Assembly: GCF_025165815.1 (NCBI RefSeq)
Contig: NZ_JAFFZE010000011.1
Location: forward strand, 62,001-126,000
From: Actinophytocola gossypii
Lineage (GTDB): Bacteria > Actinomycetota > Actinomycetes > Mycobacteriales > Pseudonocardiaceae
Direction of reading: 5' to 3'
DNA: 64,000 nt
The notes under the pieces are model-generated. The model searched no databases. It saw nothing but the letters and a program-made list of their open reading frames with translations, and was not told the DNA's origin. Positions 1-7,987 of the stretch are shown one piece after another. A program made the translations under genes and the position numbers. Numbering within the stretch: position 1 is the first letter of the stretch; the number at the start of each line of letters is the position of its first letter.

Positions 1-40
1 CCTTGCCGGTGAACAGCAGGACGCGCGACCGGCCTTCCAC
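1..40 (-). CDS. ArsA-family ATPase, N-terminus only
   Basis: Only the first 13 codons are inside the window. Reading the minus strand from a GTG at 40 gives MEGRSRVLLFTGK, and the next base is G. This is how ArsA/GET3-type P-loop ATPases begin, just before the deviant Walker A loop (GKGGVGKT). The GTG lies 6 nt after the stop codon of the SRPBCC gene, so the two are probably cotranscribed. In M. tuberculosis an ArsA-like gene (Rv2184c) sits in the same place, which supports the call. The rest of the protein is outside the window. Confidence 0.6.
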   Translation of the reverse strand, partial: MEGRSRVLLFTGK

Positions 41-46
41 CGCCGC

Positions 47-484
47 CTAGTCGCCCTCGGCCCGGCGCTTGAGCTCCTTGAGCGCGATGTCCATGATCAT
101 CTTCTCGGCCTTGCGGCGGAACAGCCCGATCATCGGGACCGCGAGCTGCACGGACAGCGTGTAGGTGACCCTGGTCCGCTCGCCGGCCGGGGTGAGCAGG
201 TAGCGGCCGTTCTGCGCACGCTGCATCTGGCCCTTGACCAGCGTCCAACTCACCGACAGCCCGTCGCCGGCCCAGTCGTAGGCCAGCGTGTAGACGTCCT
301 TGAACGCGCCGGCGTCGAGCGTGAACCGCACCTGCCGGGCTCTGCCGTCCGGCCCGTCCTCGAGGACCTCGGTCTTCTTCACCGCGTTGGCCCACTCCGG
401 GTACGCGGGGAAGTCCGCGATCACCGCCATGATCTCCTGCGGTAACGCGTCGACCTCGATGGACTGGGTGGACTCGTCGGCCAT
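47..484 (-). CDS. SRPBCC (polyketide cyclase/START-like) family protein
   Basis: The 145-aa protein has the SRPBCC helix-grip layout: an N-terminal strand ending in a PxEVMAVIADFPAYPEW-type segment (residues 13-31), a central run of beta strands, and a long amphipathic C-terminal helix with a charged end. These domains bind lipid or hydrophobic ligands; the ligand here cannot be told. It matches the position of Rv2185c next to the ArsA-like gene, and many actinobacteria keep the pair. A TAACCT box 7 nt before the ATG suggests a leaderless transcript that also covers the ATPase gene. Confidence 0.8.
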   Translation of the reverse strand: MADESTQSIEVDALPQEIMAVIADFPAYPEWANAVKKTEVLEDGPDGRARQVRFTLDAGAFKDVYTLAYDWAGDGLSVSWTLVKGQMQRAQNGRYLLTPAGERTRVTYTLSVQLAVPMIGLFRRKAEKMIMDIALKELKRRAEGD

Positions 485-491
485 GCGGGGG

Positions 492-497
492 AGGTTA
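492..497 (-). promoter_or_regulatory. -10 element for leaderless SRPBCC gene
   Basis: TAACCT, read on the minus strand, ends 7 nt before the ATG at 484, so transcription would begin at or next to the start codon. No Shine-Dalgarno sequence is present. Confidence 0.5.
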
Positions 498-503
498 CCC
501 GGG

Positions 504-1292
504 TCACCAGCGCAGCACGTAGGGGCGCTCGGTGCGCTGGAAGTGTCCGACGTTGACGCACTCGGTCCTGGACACGCGCATCCGTGGCGCCAGCGGCTGG
601 TGCACGTGCCCGAACAGCGCCCACCTCGGCTTCTGCGCCGTGATCAGCTCGCGCAGCGCGGCCGAGCCGACCTCGGTCCGCCTGGCCACCACGTCGTAGG
701 TCAGCTCCGGCACGTCCGGCGGGATGTGGCTGCACAGCACGTCGACGTCGGTGAGCCGGTCGACCCCGGCCGCGAACTCCTCCGGCGTGCGCATGTACGC
801 GCGGAACACCCCGGCCCGCCGCCTCGGCACGCCGGGAGCGAGCTGTCCGCCGCCGACGAACCCGAAGCGCAGCCCGCCGAGCTCGACCACCTCGCCGTCG
901 AGCACCCGCACGCCCTCGCCCGCGAACTCGGGCCAGAGCGCGGGCACGTCCACGTTTCCGGGGGTGGCGTAGGCGGGCGCCGGCAGCGCGTCGAACAGCC
1001 GCCGGTACTGGTCGCGCACGGCCTCCTCGACCACCGCGGCCGGGTCGGCCAGGCCGGTCCACAGGGTCCTGGTGTACTCGGCCAGCTCCCCCGGCCTGCC
1101 CCGCCTGCGCAGCCGGGCGAACTCCGCGACCGTGTCCGGGCCGAACACCGCGCCCATGATCCCGCCGGTGTGGTCGTGGTAGTCGACGAAGTCGATCAGG
1201 TCGCCGAGGACCACCAGCGCGTCCGCGCCGTCCCCGGCCTTGGCCAACGCCTCGGCGTTGCCGTGCACGTCTGACACCACGTGTACCCGCAC
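504..1292 (-). CDS. metallophosphoesterase
   Basis: The 262-aa calcineurin-like phosphoesterase carries the family's metal ligands in order: SDVHGN (D8, H10), GDLIDF (D31), GNVD in the middle, a CSHIPPD histidine, and GHVHQP near the C-terminus. It should hydrolyse a phosphomono- or diester with a dinuclear metal centre; the substrate is unknown. There is no signal peptide or membrane segment, so it is cytosolic. It lies between two SRPBCC genes on the same strand. The GTG start is supported by a TAACCT box 7 nt upstream that overlaps the stop codon of the preceding gene. Confidence 0.85.
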   Translation of the reverse strand: MRVHVVSDVHGNAEALAKAGDGADALVVLGDLIDFVDYHDHTGGIMGAVFGPDTVAEFARLRRRGRPGELAEYTRTLWTGLADPAAVVEEAVRDQYRRLFDALPAPAYATPGNVDVPALWPEFAGEGVRVLDGEVVELGGLRFGFVGGGQLAPGVPRRRAGVFRAYMRTPEEFAAGVDRLTDVDVLCSHIPPDVPELTYDVVARRTEVGSAALRELITAQKPRWALFGHVHQPLAPRMRVSRTECVNVGHFQRTERPYVLRW

Positions 1293-1299
1293 GGAGTCG

Positions 1300-1305
1300 A
1301 GGTTA
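1300..1305 (-). promoter_or_regulatory. -10 element for metallophosphoesterase
   Basis: TAACCT on the minus strand, 7 nt before GTG 1292. Its first three bases are the TAA stop codon of the upstream SRPBCC gene. Confidence 0.45.
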
Positions 1306-1686
1306 GTTGCCCGGCGGGCATCCCGGGCGGCGCCCGTCCTCGAGCAGGGCCTTCAGATCGAGCGCGACGGCCTTCGCCGCGAGCTGGCGACGGGTCTTCT
1401 CCCTGGTCAGGCGGCCGCGGCGGGTCGCGGTGCCCGCAGGGAGGTCGGCACGGAGGAAGTAGTGGAGCACGGTGCCGTCCAGCACGGGCTCCAGCCACAC
1501 CTCCATGGTGCCGACGAGCGCGCCGCCGACGGTCCAGCGCAGGCCCTCGTCGCCCCGGTCGGCGTACACCTCCAGCCGCAGGTCCGGCCAGAACCGCCGC
1601 CACGCGCCCGGATCGGTGAACGCCCTGGCCACGGTCGCGGGCGGCACGGCGAGGAAGGTCTCGTCGATCACGTCCACCTCGGGCAC
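1303..1686 (-). CDS. SRPBCC family protein
   Basis: A second, shorter (127 aa) SRPBCC protein. It opens with the typical first strand and helix (VDVIDETFLAVPPATVARAF, residues 4-23), then WRRFWPDL, a beta-sheet region and a C-terminal helix with many arginines. It is unlike the first SRPBCC protein in detail, so it is not a recent duplicate. It may correspond to Rv2186c by position, an inference from memory of the tuberculosis map. The start is GTG 1686, with only a weak CATGCT box 6 nt upstream. Ligand and function are unknown. Confidence 0.75.
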   Translation of the reverse strand: MPEVDVIDETFLAVPPATVARAFTDPGAWRRFWPDLRLEVYADRGDEGLRWTVGGALVGTMEVWLEPVLDGTVLHYFLRADLPAGTATRRGRLTREKTRRQLAAKAVALDLKALLEDGRRPGCPPGN

Positions 1687-1716
1687 CCGTGCAGCATGTC
1701 ACGGACCGGGACGCGC

Positions 1717-1722
1717 TAGTTT
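1717..1722 (+). promoter_or_regulatory. -10 element for fadD15-like gene
   Basis: TAGTTT ends exactly 6 nt before the GTG at 1729, predicting a leaderless message. Confidence 0.5.
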
Positions 1723-1728
1723 TTCGGT

Positions 1729-2856
1729 GTGACCGACCAGGAGAGCTTGACCGACATGGTCCGGGCGAACGCGGAGCGGTTCGGGGGAGCTGTCGGCGTT
1801 CGCCGACGGCGGGGCGGCTCGTGGGTGGACGTGACCACCCGGGAGTTCGCCGGGCAGGTGCACGACCTCGCTCGCGGGCTGATCGCCGCCGGGCTGCGGG
1901 CGGGCGACCGGGTGGCGCTGCTCGCCGGCAGCCGGTACGAGTGGACGCTGTTCGACTTCGCGGTGTGGTCGGCCGGCTGCCAGACGGTGCCGGTCGACCC
2001 GGCGGCGTCGCCGGAGGAGATCGAGTGGATCCTGTCCGACTCCGGCGCGTGCGCGGTGGTGCTCGAACACTCCGGGCACCGGGAGACGCTGCGCCGGATG
2101 GTCGACCGGCTGCCCGAGATCGGCTGGGTCTGGCAACTGGACGCCGACGGCGCGGACGACACCGACGAGGTCGTGCCCGCGGTGGCGGAGCTGACCGAGC
2201 TGGGTGCTGAGGTCGACGACCACACCGCGCACGCGCGCCGGCTCGCGGTCGGCGCCGACGCGGTCGCGACGCTGGTCTACCCGGCCGGGGTCGACCGGCC
2301 CAAGCGGGTGGAGCTGACCCACGGCGAGCTGCTCGCCGAGGTGCGGGCCACGATCGCGGCGAGCGCGCCGATGCTGCGGTCCGGGAGCTCACTGCTGGTG
2401 CTGCTCCCGCCGGCCGACCTTGCGGCGCGGATCCTGTCGATCGCGTGCGTCTACACCAGGACCACGCTGGGGCACGTGCCCGACACCGAGCACCTGAGCA
2501 CCGACCTTGGCATCTTCCGGCCGAGGGTGATCGTCGCCGGCACCGACCTGCTCCGGGCGCTGCACGCCTCGGCCAAGGAGAAGGCCGCCGCCGAGGGCCG
2601 CACCCGCGTGTTCGGTGCGGCCGAGTCGGTCGCGGTCGCGTACGGCACCGGCCGGCGGTCGTTCGCGCTGCGGCTCGGGCACGCGGTGGCCGACGCCGTG
2701 GTGTACCCGAAGCTGCGGGCGCGGTTCGGCGGACGCTGCGTCGCGGCGATCACCTCGGGCACACCGCTCGAGCCGGAGCTGGAGCGGTTCTACCGGGGCA
2801 TCGGGATCCGCGTGCACGCGCTGCCGGCGGTGTCGCTGATCGAGTCGCCCGCCTGA
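1729..2856 (+). CDS. truncated, degenerate AMP-binding (FadD15-like) protein
   Basis: The 375-aa product aligns with the N-terminal half of long-chain acyl-CoA synthetases of about 600 aa. It has the usual opening (MVRANAERFGGAVGVR), the VALLAGSRYEW segment and an LYP/VYPKLRARFGG region near residue 330. It then stops at a normal TGA, so the adenylate-forming core motifs and the C-terminal lid are missing. The P-loop that should read YTSGTTGRPKGVxLTH is YPAGVDRPKRVELTH (about residues 187-201), lacking the Ser/Thr/Gly cluster that holds ATP phosphates. Catalysis is therefore unlikely. It occupies the place of fadD15 (Rv2187) beside pimB. It may be a lipid-binding relic or a regulator; codon use looks normal for the genome. 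Confidence 0.75.
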   Translation: MTDQESLTDMVRANAERFGGAVGVRRRRGGSWVDVTTREFAGQVHDLARGLIAAGLRAGDRVALLAGSRYEWTLFDFAVWSAGCQTVPVDPAASPEEIEWILSDSGACAVVLEHSGHRETLRRMVDRLPEIGWVWQLDADGADDTDEVVPAVAELTELGAEVDDHTAHARRLAVGADAVATLVYPAGVDRPKRVELTHGELLAEVRATIAASAPMLRSGSSLLVLLPPADLAARILSIACVYTRTTLGHVPDTEHLSTDLGIFRPRVIVAGTDLLRALHASAKEKAAAEGRTRVFGAAESVAVAYGTGRRSFALRLGHAVADAVVYPKLRARFGGRCVAAITSGTPLEPELERFYRGIGIRVHALPAVSLIESPA

Positions 2857-2859
2857 TTC

Positions 2860-3825
2860 TCACGCGACGGCCGTCTCCCGGTGGGCGGCGACCGCCGCCC
2901 TGGTCTCCTCGGCGATCAGATCGGCGTTGATGTGCGCCCCCGCGGTCGCCCCCGCCGACGCCGCGAGCCCGACCTGCGCACCCAGGTCGGTGACGTTGCC
3001 GGCGACCCACACGCCGGGCACCTCGGTCCGCCCGGTCGGGTCGGCCGGCACGTGCTCCCCCATGCCGGACGGGTGCGGCACCGACCGCAGGCCGAGACCG
3101 GCCAGGACCCCGCCGCGCGCCACCATCCGCGACCCGACCGCCAGCACCGCGCGCTCGACCAGCGAGCCGTCGACCATCCGCACGCCGGCGATCCGGTCGT
3201 CGACGACCTCCACGGCCGCCACCGCGCCGGGCACCACGCGGACGCCGCGGGCGGCCAACTGCTCGGTCTCCTCGTCCGTGGGCTTCACCACGTCGTTCGG
3301 GAAGAACACGACGTCCGCGCTCAGCTGGCGGAACAGCATCACCTGGTGCACCGACATCGGACCGGTCCCCAGCACGCCGATGGCCTGGTCGCGGACCTCC
3401 CAGCCGTGGCAGTACGGGCAGTGCACCACGTCCCGGCCCCACCGCTCCGCCAGCCCCGGCACATCCGGCAGCTCGTCGACCAGGCCGGTCGTGACCAGCA
3501 GCCGCCGCGCCCGGACCGCCCGGCCGTCGGCGAGCGCCACCGCGAACCCGTCGCCGTCACGACGCGTGGACTCGACTTCGCCGGTCACCACGTGGCCGCC
3601 GTAGCCACGGACCTCCGCCCGGCCGCGCGCCAGCAGGTCGGCCGGCGGCGTCCCGTCGCGGGCCAGCAGCCCGTGCACGCCGTCGGCCGGGGCGTTGCGC
3701 GGGGCGCCCGCGTCGATCACCGCCACCGAGCGCCGCGACCTGGCCAGCATCAGCGCCCCGCTCAGGCCGGCGGCGCCACCGCCGACCACCACCACGTCGT
3801 AGCCATCACCCAACAAATCGGTCAC
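2860..3825 (-). CDS. thioredoxin reductase-like FAD/NAD(P) oxidoreductase
   Basis: This pyridine-nucleotide disulfide oxidoreductase has an N-terminal FAD Rossmann motif (VVVVGGGAAGLSGA), a redox CPYC pair inside HCPYCHGWE, a second nucleotide fold (VLGTGPMSV), and a C-terminal GVWVAGNV/ASAGATAGAHIN FAD segment. About 320 aa is normal for the family. An open frame begins at 3849, but GTG 3825 is preferred because GGAGG (3834-3838) sits 8 nt upstream, while nothing precedes the ATG at 3849. Such CPYC proteins resemble thioredoxin reductases and gliotoxin/holomycin-type dithiol oxidases; the partner is unknown. It lies tail to tail with the FadD-like gene. Confidence 0.8.
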   Translation of the reverse strand: MTDLLGDGYDVVVVGGGAAGLSGALMLARSRRSVAVIDAGAPRNAPADGVHGLLARDGTPPADLLARGRAEVRGYGGHVVTGEVESTRRDGDGFAVALADGRAVRARRLLVTTGLVDELPDVPGLAERWGRDVVHCPYCHGWEVRDQAIGVLGTGPMSVHQVMLFRQLSADVVFFPNDVVKPTDEETEQLAARGVRVVPGAVAAVEVVDDRIAGVRMVDGSLVERAVLAVGSRMVARGGVLAGLGLRSVPHPSGMGEHVPADPTGRTEVPGVWVAGNVTDLGAQVGLAASAGATAGAHINADLIAEETRAAVAAHRETAVA

Positions 3826-3895
3826 CGTGACCACCTCCACGGCAACCATGCGCCCGCACCCGCGGAACGCGCAAACCTTGTTGCCGTTCTGGCAA

Positions 3896-5041
3896 CTAGA
3901 ACGCGGAGCCGTCCAGGAGGCGGGACAGGCGGCGGGCGATGTCCTGCCAGCGCCAGTGGCGGGAGACCCAGCGGCGGCCGGCCTCGCCCATCTCGGTGGC
4001 CCAGGTCGGGTCGGCGAGCAGGGTGGCGACCCGGTCGGCGATCTGCTCCACCTCCCGGCCGTCGACGATGTGCCCAGTCACGTCCTCCAGCACGGTCTCC
4101 GGGGCTCCTCCCGACCGGCCGGCGACCACCGGGAGCCCGGCCGCCGACGCCTCCAGGTAGACGATGCCCAGGCCCTCGACGTCCAGGCCGCGGCCGTGCG
4201 TGCGGCAGGGCATCGCGAACACGTCGCCCGCCGCGTAGTGCGCCGGCAGCTCCTCCCACGGGACGCGGCCGGTGAGGATCACGTCCTTGCCGACCCCGAG
4301 CTGGTCGGCCATCGCGCGTAACCGGTCGGCGTACGGACCGCCGCCCACCAGCAGCAGCGCGGCCTCCGGCACCCGACGACGGATCATCGGCAGCGCCCGG
4401 ATCAGCATGTCCTGGCCCTTGCGCGGCCACAGCCGGGACACGCACACCGCGGTCGGCCGGTCGCCGAGGCCGTAGCGGGTGCGGATCTCCTTGCGCGCCG
4501 AGTGGTTCGGCTGGAACTGCTCGGTGTCCACGCCGGACGGCAGGTACTCCAGGGCCGCCATTCGGCCGAACGCGGCGGCGAACCGCGAGCGGGTGTACTT
4601 GCTGACGAACGTCACCACGTCGGAACCCCGGCCGATCCGGCGCAGCGCCTGCCGCGCGACCGGCAGCATCGACCAGCCGACCTCGTGGCCGTGCGTGCTC
4701 GCGATCACCCGCTCGGCGCCGGCCGCGCGCAGCGACGGGCCGAGCAGGCCGAGGGGCGCCGCCGCGCCGAACCACACCGTGTCGCAGCCCTCGCCGCGCA
4801 GGATCTCCTTCGCGCGGCGGGCGACGTCCGGGGTGGGCAGCATCAGCCCGCCGGGGTGGCGCACCACCTGGAACGGCTGCGCCGCGTCGAACGCGCGGTC
4901 CGAGCCGGTGTGCTGCTCCCACGACGGCGCGTAGACCACCAGGTCGTGGTCGGGCAGCCGGGTCGCCAGCGCGTGCAGGTAGGACTGGATCCCGCCGGGT
5001 CGGGGCGGGAAGTCGTTGGTCACCAGCAGGGTCCGGGGCAC
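3896..5041 (-). CDS. pimB: GDP-mannose-dependent PIM mannosyltransferase PimB'
   Basis: A 381-aa GT-B fold, family GT4 glycosyltransferase. The N-terminal domain carries the acceptor loop (NDFPPRPGGIQSYLHAL, residues 9-25). The C-terminal domain has VCVSRLWPRKGQDML and the EX7E-type stretch PVVAGRSGGAPETVLED. Homologues add the second mannose to phosphatidylinositol monomannoside on the cytoplasmic face of the membrane. The assignment rests on sequence pattern and on its position, which matches Rv2188c between the FadD15 and NlpC/P60 genes. The start is GTG 5041, with TAGGGT 6 nt upstream overlapping the stop of the next gene. Confidence 0.85.
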   Translation of the reverse strand: MPRTLLVTNDFPPRPGGIQSYLHALATRLPDHDLVVYAPSWEQHTGSDRAFDAAQPFQVVRHPGGLMLPTPDVARRAKEILRGEGCDTVWFGAAAPLGLLGPSLRAAGAERVIASTHGHEVGWSMLPVARQALRRIGRGSDVVTFVSKYTRSRFAAAFGRMAALEYLPSGVDTEQFQPNHSARKEIRTRYGLGDRPTAVCVSRLWPRKGQDMLIRALPMIRRRVPEAALLLVGGGPYADRLRAMADQLGVGKDVILTGRVPWEELPAHYAAGDVFAMPCRTHGRGLDVEGLGIVYLEASAAGLPVVAGRSGGAPETVLEDVTGHIVDGREVEQIADRVATLLADPTWATEMGEAGRRWVSRHWRWQDIARRLSRLLDGSAF

Positions 5042-5047
5042 CAGCGA

Positions 5048-5053
5048 ACCCTA
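5048..5053 (-). promoter_or_regulatory. -10 element for pimB
   Basis: TAGGGT on the minus strand ends 6 nt before GTG 5041. The TAG is also the stop codon of the upstream gene, so pimB may be both read through and transcribed independently. Confidence 0.45.
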
Positions 5054-6403
5054 CTCGAGCGCCCCGAGCAGGTAGTCCTGCCAGCCCCGCACCAGCTCCG
5101 CGCGGTCCACGCCGAGCACGTCGCGCAGCAGGTCGTCGGTCTCCCGTGCGGACACCGCACCGGCCGCGGCGAGCGTGCGGTACAGGTCGATCAGGGTGTC
5201 CTCGCCGTACTCGGCGGCGATGTACCTGGCCACCGACCAGCTCTCCTGGTACGCCCGGTCCAGCTCGGGGCCGCTGGAGGAGAACGACCGGTCCTCCGGC
5301 AGCGATCCGGGCGGCCCGTCGTCGCGGACCTGCCGCATCAGGTCCGGCGCGCCCTCGTCCAGGGTGACGCCGCTGTCCCGGTAGCCGACGTAGTCCGCGA
5401 AGCCCTCAAGCAGCCAGGTCGGCGAGCCGTCGACGGTGTCCGCCCTGGCCGCGACGTGGGTGATCTCGTGACGCAGCACCACCCGCAGCGAGGTGAGCGA
5501 CAGCGCCCGCACGCCGGTCGGGCTGAGCACCACCCGCTGGCCGGTGACCTCGCGGCTGGCGTTGTTCACCCGGTCGGCGACCGCGACCGCGACGACCGAG
5601 TCGACCGGGAAGTCCTTCGCGCCGACCAGGGCGCGCATCTCGCTCGCGGAGTCCGGCAGCATCAGCACCACCCGCTCCGACCACGAGGTCGGCCACAGCT
5701 CGCTGACCGCGCGCACGGACGAGTCCAGCTCGCCGACCAGCCGCTCCACCATCGGCTCGCTGCCGGGGTGGCTCAGCACGATGCCGTGCCCGGTGGCCGC
5801 GACCTGGCACGGCGCGAAGTCCCACGGCCCGCGCCAGGTGCGGCGGCCGAGCCGGTCCAGCTCGGTGTCCGACCGCAGGTACCAGGAGTCGTCGTGGCGG
5901 GCGAACAGGTAGCCCATCGCGCGGCTGGTCGGCACGACGTCGCCGCCGCGCAACGCGTATCGCAGGTCGACGCCGGGCGCCCAGACCTCGTCGGCGCCGG
6001 CGGCGGCCTCGTCGGGCAGGTCGGTGAGGTCGAGCGCGTCGCCGGGGTGCAGCCGGTAGGACCACTCGTCGAGCGGGACCCCGGCGAGGTTGTCGAACAG
6101 CTCGCGCTGGGTGGTGACGAACGCCTCGTCGGCCTCCGGGTCGAGGGTGGCGAGGAACGCCTGCTCGTCCCGGTCACGCAGGGCCGCCGCGCGGCGGTCG
6201 AGCAGGTCGGTGACGGCGGCGGCGCGGGTATCGGCGTCCCGGACGTCGGCCTCGGTGGGCGGGGCTGGCGCGCCCAGCGGCTGCGCGGGGCCGGCCGGCG
6301 GCGGCTCGCCGGTGCCCGGCACGGAGACCAGTGCGAGTCCGAGCAGGAAGATCGCGGCGATCGCGGCAGCCAGCCACGTCCGCACACCAGCCCGGTTGGT
6401 CAC
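5051..6403 (-). CDS. membrane-anchored HExxH metallopeptidase-like protein
   Basis: The 450-aa protein has one N-terminal membrane segment (residues 9-28) followed by a Pro/Ala linker, so the bulk lies outside the membrane. Residues 312-316 read HEITH, and a glutamate in LLEGFADY (E333) follows 17 residues later, the gluzincin zinc-site layout of the peptidase_MA group. Before this lies an NTF2/SnoaL-like segment (about 55-200). A secreted, tethered protease is likely; the substrate is unknown. It is flanked by PimB' and a cell-wall hydrolase, so an envelope role is plausible. GTG 6403 has a TAGCAT box 6 nt upstream. Confidence 0.75.
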   Translation of the reverse strand: MTNRAGVRTWLAAAIAAIFLLGLALVSVPGTGEPPPAGPAQPLGAPAPPTEADVRDADTRAAAVTDLLDRRAAALRDRDEQAFLATLDPEADEAFVTTQRELFDNLAGVPLDEWSYRLHPGDALDLTDLPDEAAAGADEVWAPGVDLRYALRGGDVVPTSRAMGYLFARHDDSWYLRSDTELDRLGRRTWRGPWDFAPCQVAATGHGIVLSHPGSEPMVERLVGELDSSVRAVSELWPTSWSERVVLMLPDSASEMRALVGAKDFPVDSVVAVAVADRVNNASREVTGQRVVLSPTGVRALSLTSLRVVLRHEITHVAARADTVDGSPTWLLEGFADYVGYRDSGVTLDEGAPDLMRQVRDDGPPGSLPEDRSFSSSGPELDRAYQESWSVARYIAAEYGEDTLIDLYRTLAAAGAVSARETDDLLRDVLGVDRAELVRGWQDYLLGALE

Positions 6404-6409
6404 GAGTAG

Positions 6410-6415
6410 ATGCTA
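6410..6415 (-). promoter_or_regulatory. -10 element for HExxH protein gene
   Basis: TAGCAT on the minus strand, 6 nt before GTG 6403; it lies just downstream of the terminator hairpin of the neighbouring gene. Confidence 0.5.
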
Positions 6416-6437
6416 GGTCCATCCGGCGCCGGGGCCA

Positions 6438-6490
6438 CAACGGACCGGGGGCCGGTACGCGGGTGTCGCGTACCGGCCCCCGGTCCGTTG
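6438..6490 (-). terminator. strong hairpin terminator after NlpC/P60 gene
   Basis: A perfect 24-bp inverted repeat (6438-6461 with 6467-6490) encloses a 5-nt loop. It begins 11 nt after the NlpC/P60 stop codon. There is no T tract, as is common for actinobacterial terminators. Confidence 0.8.
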
Positions 6491-6500
6491 GTCCAAGCGC

Positions 6501-7574
6501 TCAGCCGGCGATGCGGCGGGCGCCCAGGTAGTCCGAGCCGCCGCCGTCGGGCGCGGAGGCCGTCTGCACCGGCGTGCCCGACTGGGAGGCGTGCACCAGC
6601 TGGCCGCCACCGATGTACATCGCCACGTGGTGGATCGAGCCCGGGCTGCTGCCGTAGAACAGCAGGTCGCCGATCTGCCACTCGCCGTAGCCCACGGCGA
6701 CGCCGTAGCCGTACTGCGCGCGGCTGGAGTGCGGCAGCGAGATGCCGACCGCGTTGTACGCGAACATCGTCAGGCCGGAGCAGTCGAACTCGTCCGGACC
6801 CTCGGCGCCGTAGACGTACATGTCACCGCGCTGGTCCATCGCGACCTTGGCGGCAGCACCGCCGAGACCAGGACCACCGAGGAAGACGCTGTTGTCACCG
6901 CCACCGGCCAGGGTCTCCTGGTCGGCGCCGCTCAGCTCGTCGTAGGCCTCCTTGACCTCGTCGGCCCGGGCGTCGAGGTCGTCGGCCTTCTTCTGGATCT
7001 TGTCGCGCAGCTTGCGGGCGGCGACGGTGGCCTGCTCGGCACGGGACGTCGCGTCGGCAGCCTTGGCCTTCGCGCCGGCGGCCATGTCGACCGCGTTGGT
7101 CAGCTTGGTCAGGGCCTGCTCGCTGTCCGACGCGAGTACGCCCAGTGCGGCGGCGCGCTCGAGGAAGTCCTCGGACGAGGAGCCGGTGAGCAGGGCGGAC
7201 AGCTTGTTGAACCGGGCGCCCTGGAACGACGCGGCGGCGAGCTGGTCGACCCTGCCTCGGAAGGCCTCCTCGTCGGCCTCCGCCTGTTCCTGCGCCTTCT
7301 TCGCGTTGGCGAGGTCGGCGTTGGCCTTCTTCAGTGCGTCCTGCTTCTTCCGCAGGTCGTCCTTGGCGGCCAGCAGGTCCTCGTTCACCTTCTCGGCCCG
7401 GTCGGTCAGCTTCTGGTACTGCTCTAGGGCCTCGGACGCGGTGTCCGGTGGGGGCTGCTGATGGGGAGCTGGGGGGAGCGCGAGGGCCGGAGATGGGGAC
7501 ACGGTCACCACGGCGATGGCGGCGGTGACACTGGCTGCAGCCCGAAACGCGCGCTTCATTCGATGCGACGCCAC
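6501..7574 (-). CDS. secreted NlpC/P60 peptidoglycan endopeptidase (RipC-like)
   Basis: The 357-aa precursor has a Sec signal peptide (about 1-33, cleaving near ALA-LPP), a long Ala/Lys/Glu coiled coil (about 45-215) and a C-terminal NlpC/P60 domain. The catalytic cysteine is C265 in FDCSG, with H316 in HHVAMYIG and H328 as third polar residue. Such enzymes cut D-Glu-mDAP bonds in stem peptides, and the coiled coil often controls access. Position and layout match Rv2190c. GTG 7574 is chosen because AAGGAG lies 11 nt upstream; an in-frame ATG at 7559 is less well placed. The mRNA has a long structured leader. Confidence 0.9.
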   Translation of the reverse strand: MASHRMKRAFRAAASVTAAIAVVTVSPSPALALPPAPHQQPPPDTASEALEQYQKLTDRAEKVNEDLLAAKDDLRKKQDALKKANADLANAKKAQEQAEADEEAFRGRVDQLAAASFQGARFNKLSALLTGSSSEDFLERAAALGVLASDSEQALTKLTNAVDMAAGAKAKAADATSRAEQATVAARKLRDKIQKKADDLDARADEVKEAYDELSGADQETLAGGGDNSVFLGGPGLGGAAAKVAMDQRGDMYVYGAEGPDEFDCSGLTMFAYNAVGISLPHSSRAQYGYGVAVGYGEWQIGDLLFYGSSPGSIHHVAMYIGGGQLVHASQSGTPVQTASAPDGGGSDYLGARRIAG

Positions 7575-7890
7575 GTCGCGCGGGTCTCCTTCGTTTCCTC
7601 GACCGCCGCCGGGGCGCCCGCATCTCTCCGGACCGCGTGGGGCCGCAACAACGGCCCGCGATCGATGCGTTCACCCCACCGATTTGGGGGTATCCGGTCC
7701 AGCCCCCCGACAAGGCTGACTCGGCGGTGATCCCGCGTCGGGCCCTCGGGGTGGGCCCTGCCGGCCGCGAGATCTCGGACAGGTTACGAAAAGTGAGTCC
7801 GCGCGTCTACCGGGGCAACCCGAAAAAGTGGTTCCGACCCCTTGGAACCCGAATGGAGCAGTCTTAACTCCCGTCTGTGACGATCACAAC
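7575..7890 (-). promoter_or_regulatory. structured 5' leader of the NlpC/P60 gene
   Basis: About 300 nt without a gene. On the minus-strand RNA a CCCCC run (7690-7686) can pair either with GGGGGG upstream (7708-7703) or with GGGG downstream (7677-7674), giving two exclusive hairpins. Next, GCAUC (7668-7664) pairs with GAUGC (7624-7620) around a perfect 6-bp stem (7657-7652 with 7645-7640, loop UUGUUG). Further upstream are a TGTGA-3-TCACA dyad (7876-7888) and AT-richer stretches that may hold the promoter. NlpC/P60 genes in actinobacteria often sit behind c-di-AMP riboswitches, but the 3' core of that motif is not found here. Confidence 0.45.
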
Positions 7891-7987
7891 ACCGCAGTTC
7901 ACCCGGTCATGATGTTTAGTGTCGCCCGTTCGGCGACCGGGAACGACCGTTCGGCGACTGGCCGACCCGGCGCGTCGTTTCGCCGCC

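Noticed and set aside
7876-7888. CRP-type site TGTGA-N3-TCACA
   Set aside because: The arms match, but CRP sites need a 6-bp spacer and this has 3.
7575-7890. Canonical c-di-AMP (ydaO) riboswitch before the NlpC/P60 gene
   Set aside because: A GGGGUGAAC-like segment is present, but the conserved 3' core (CCGACAGCUMACC-type) could not be found, so the name is not justified.
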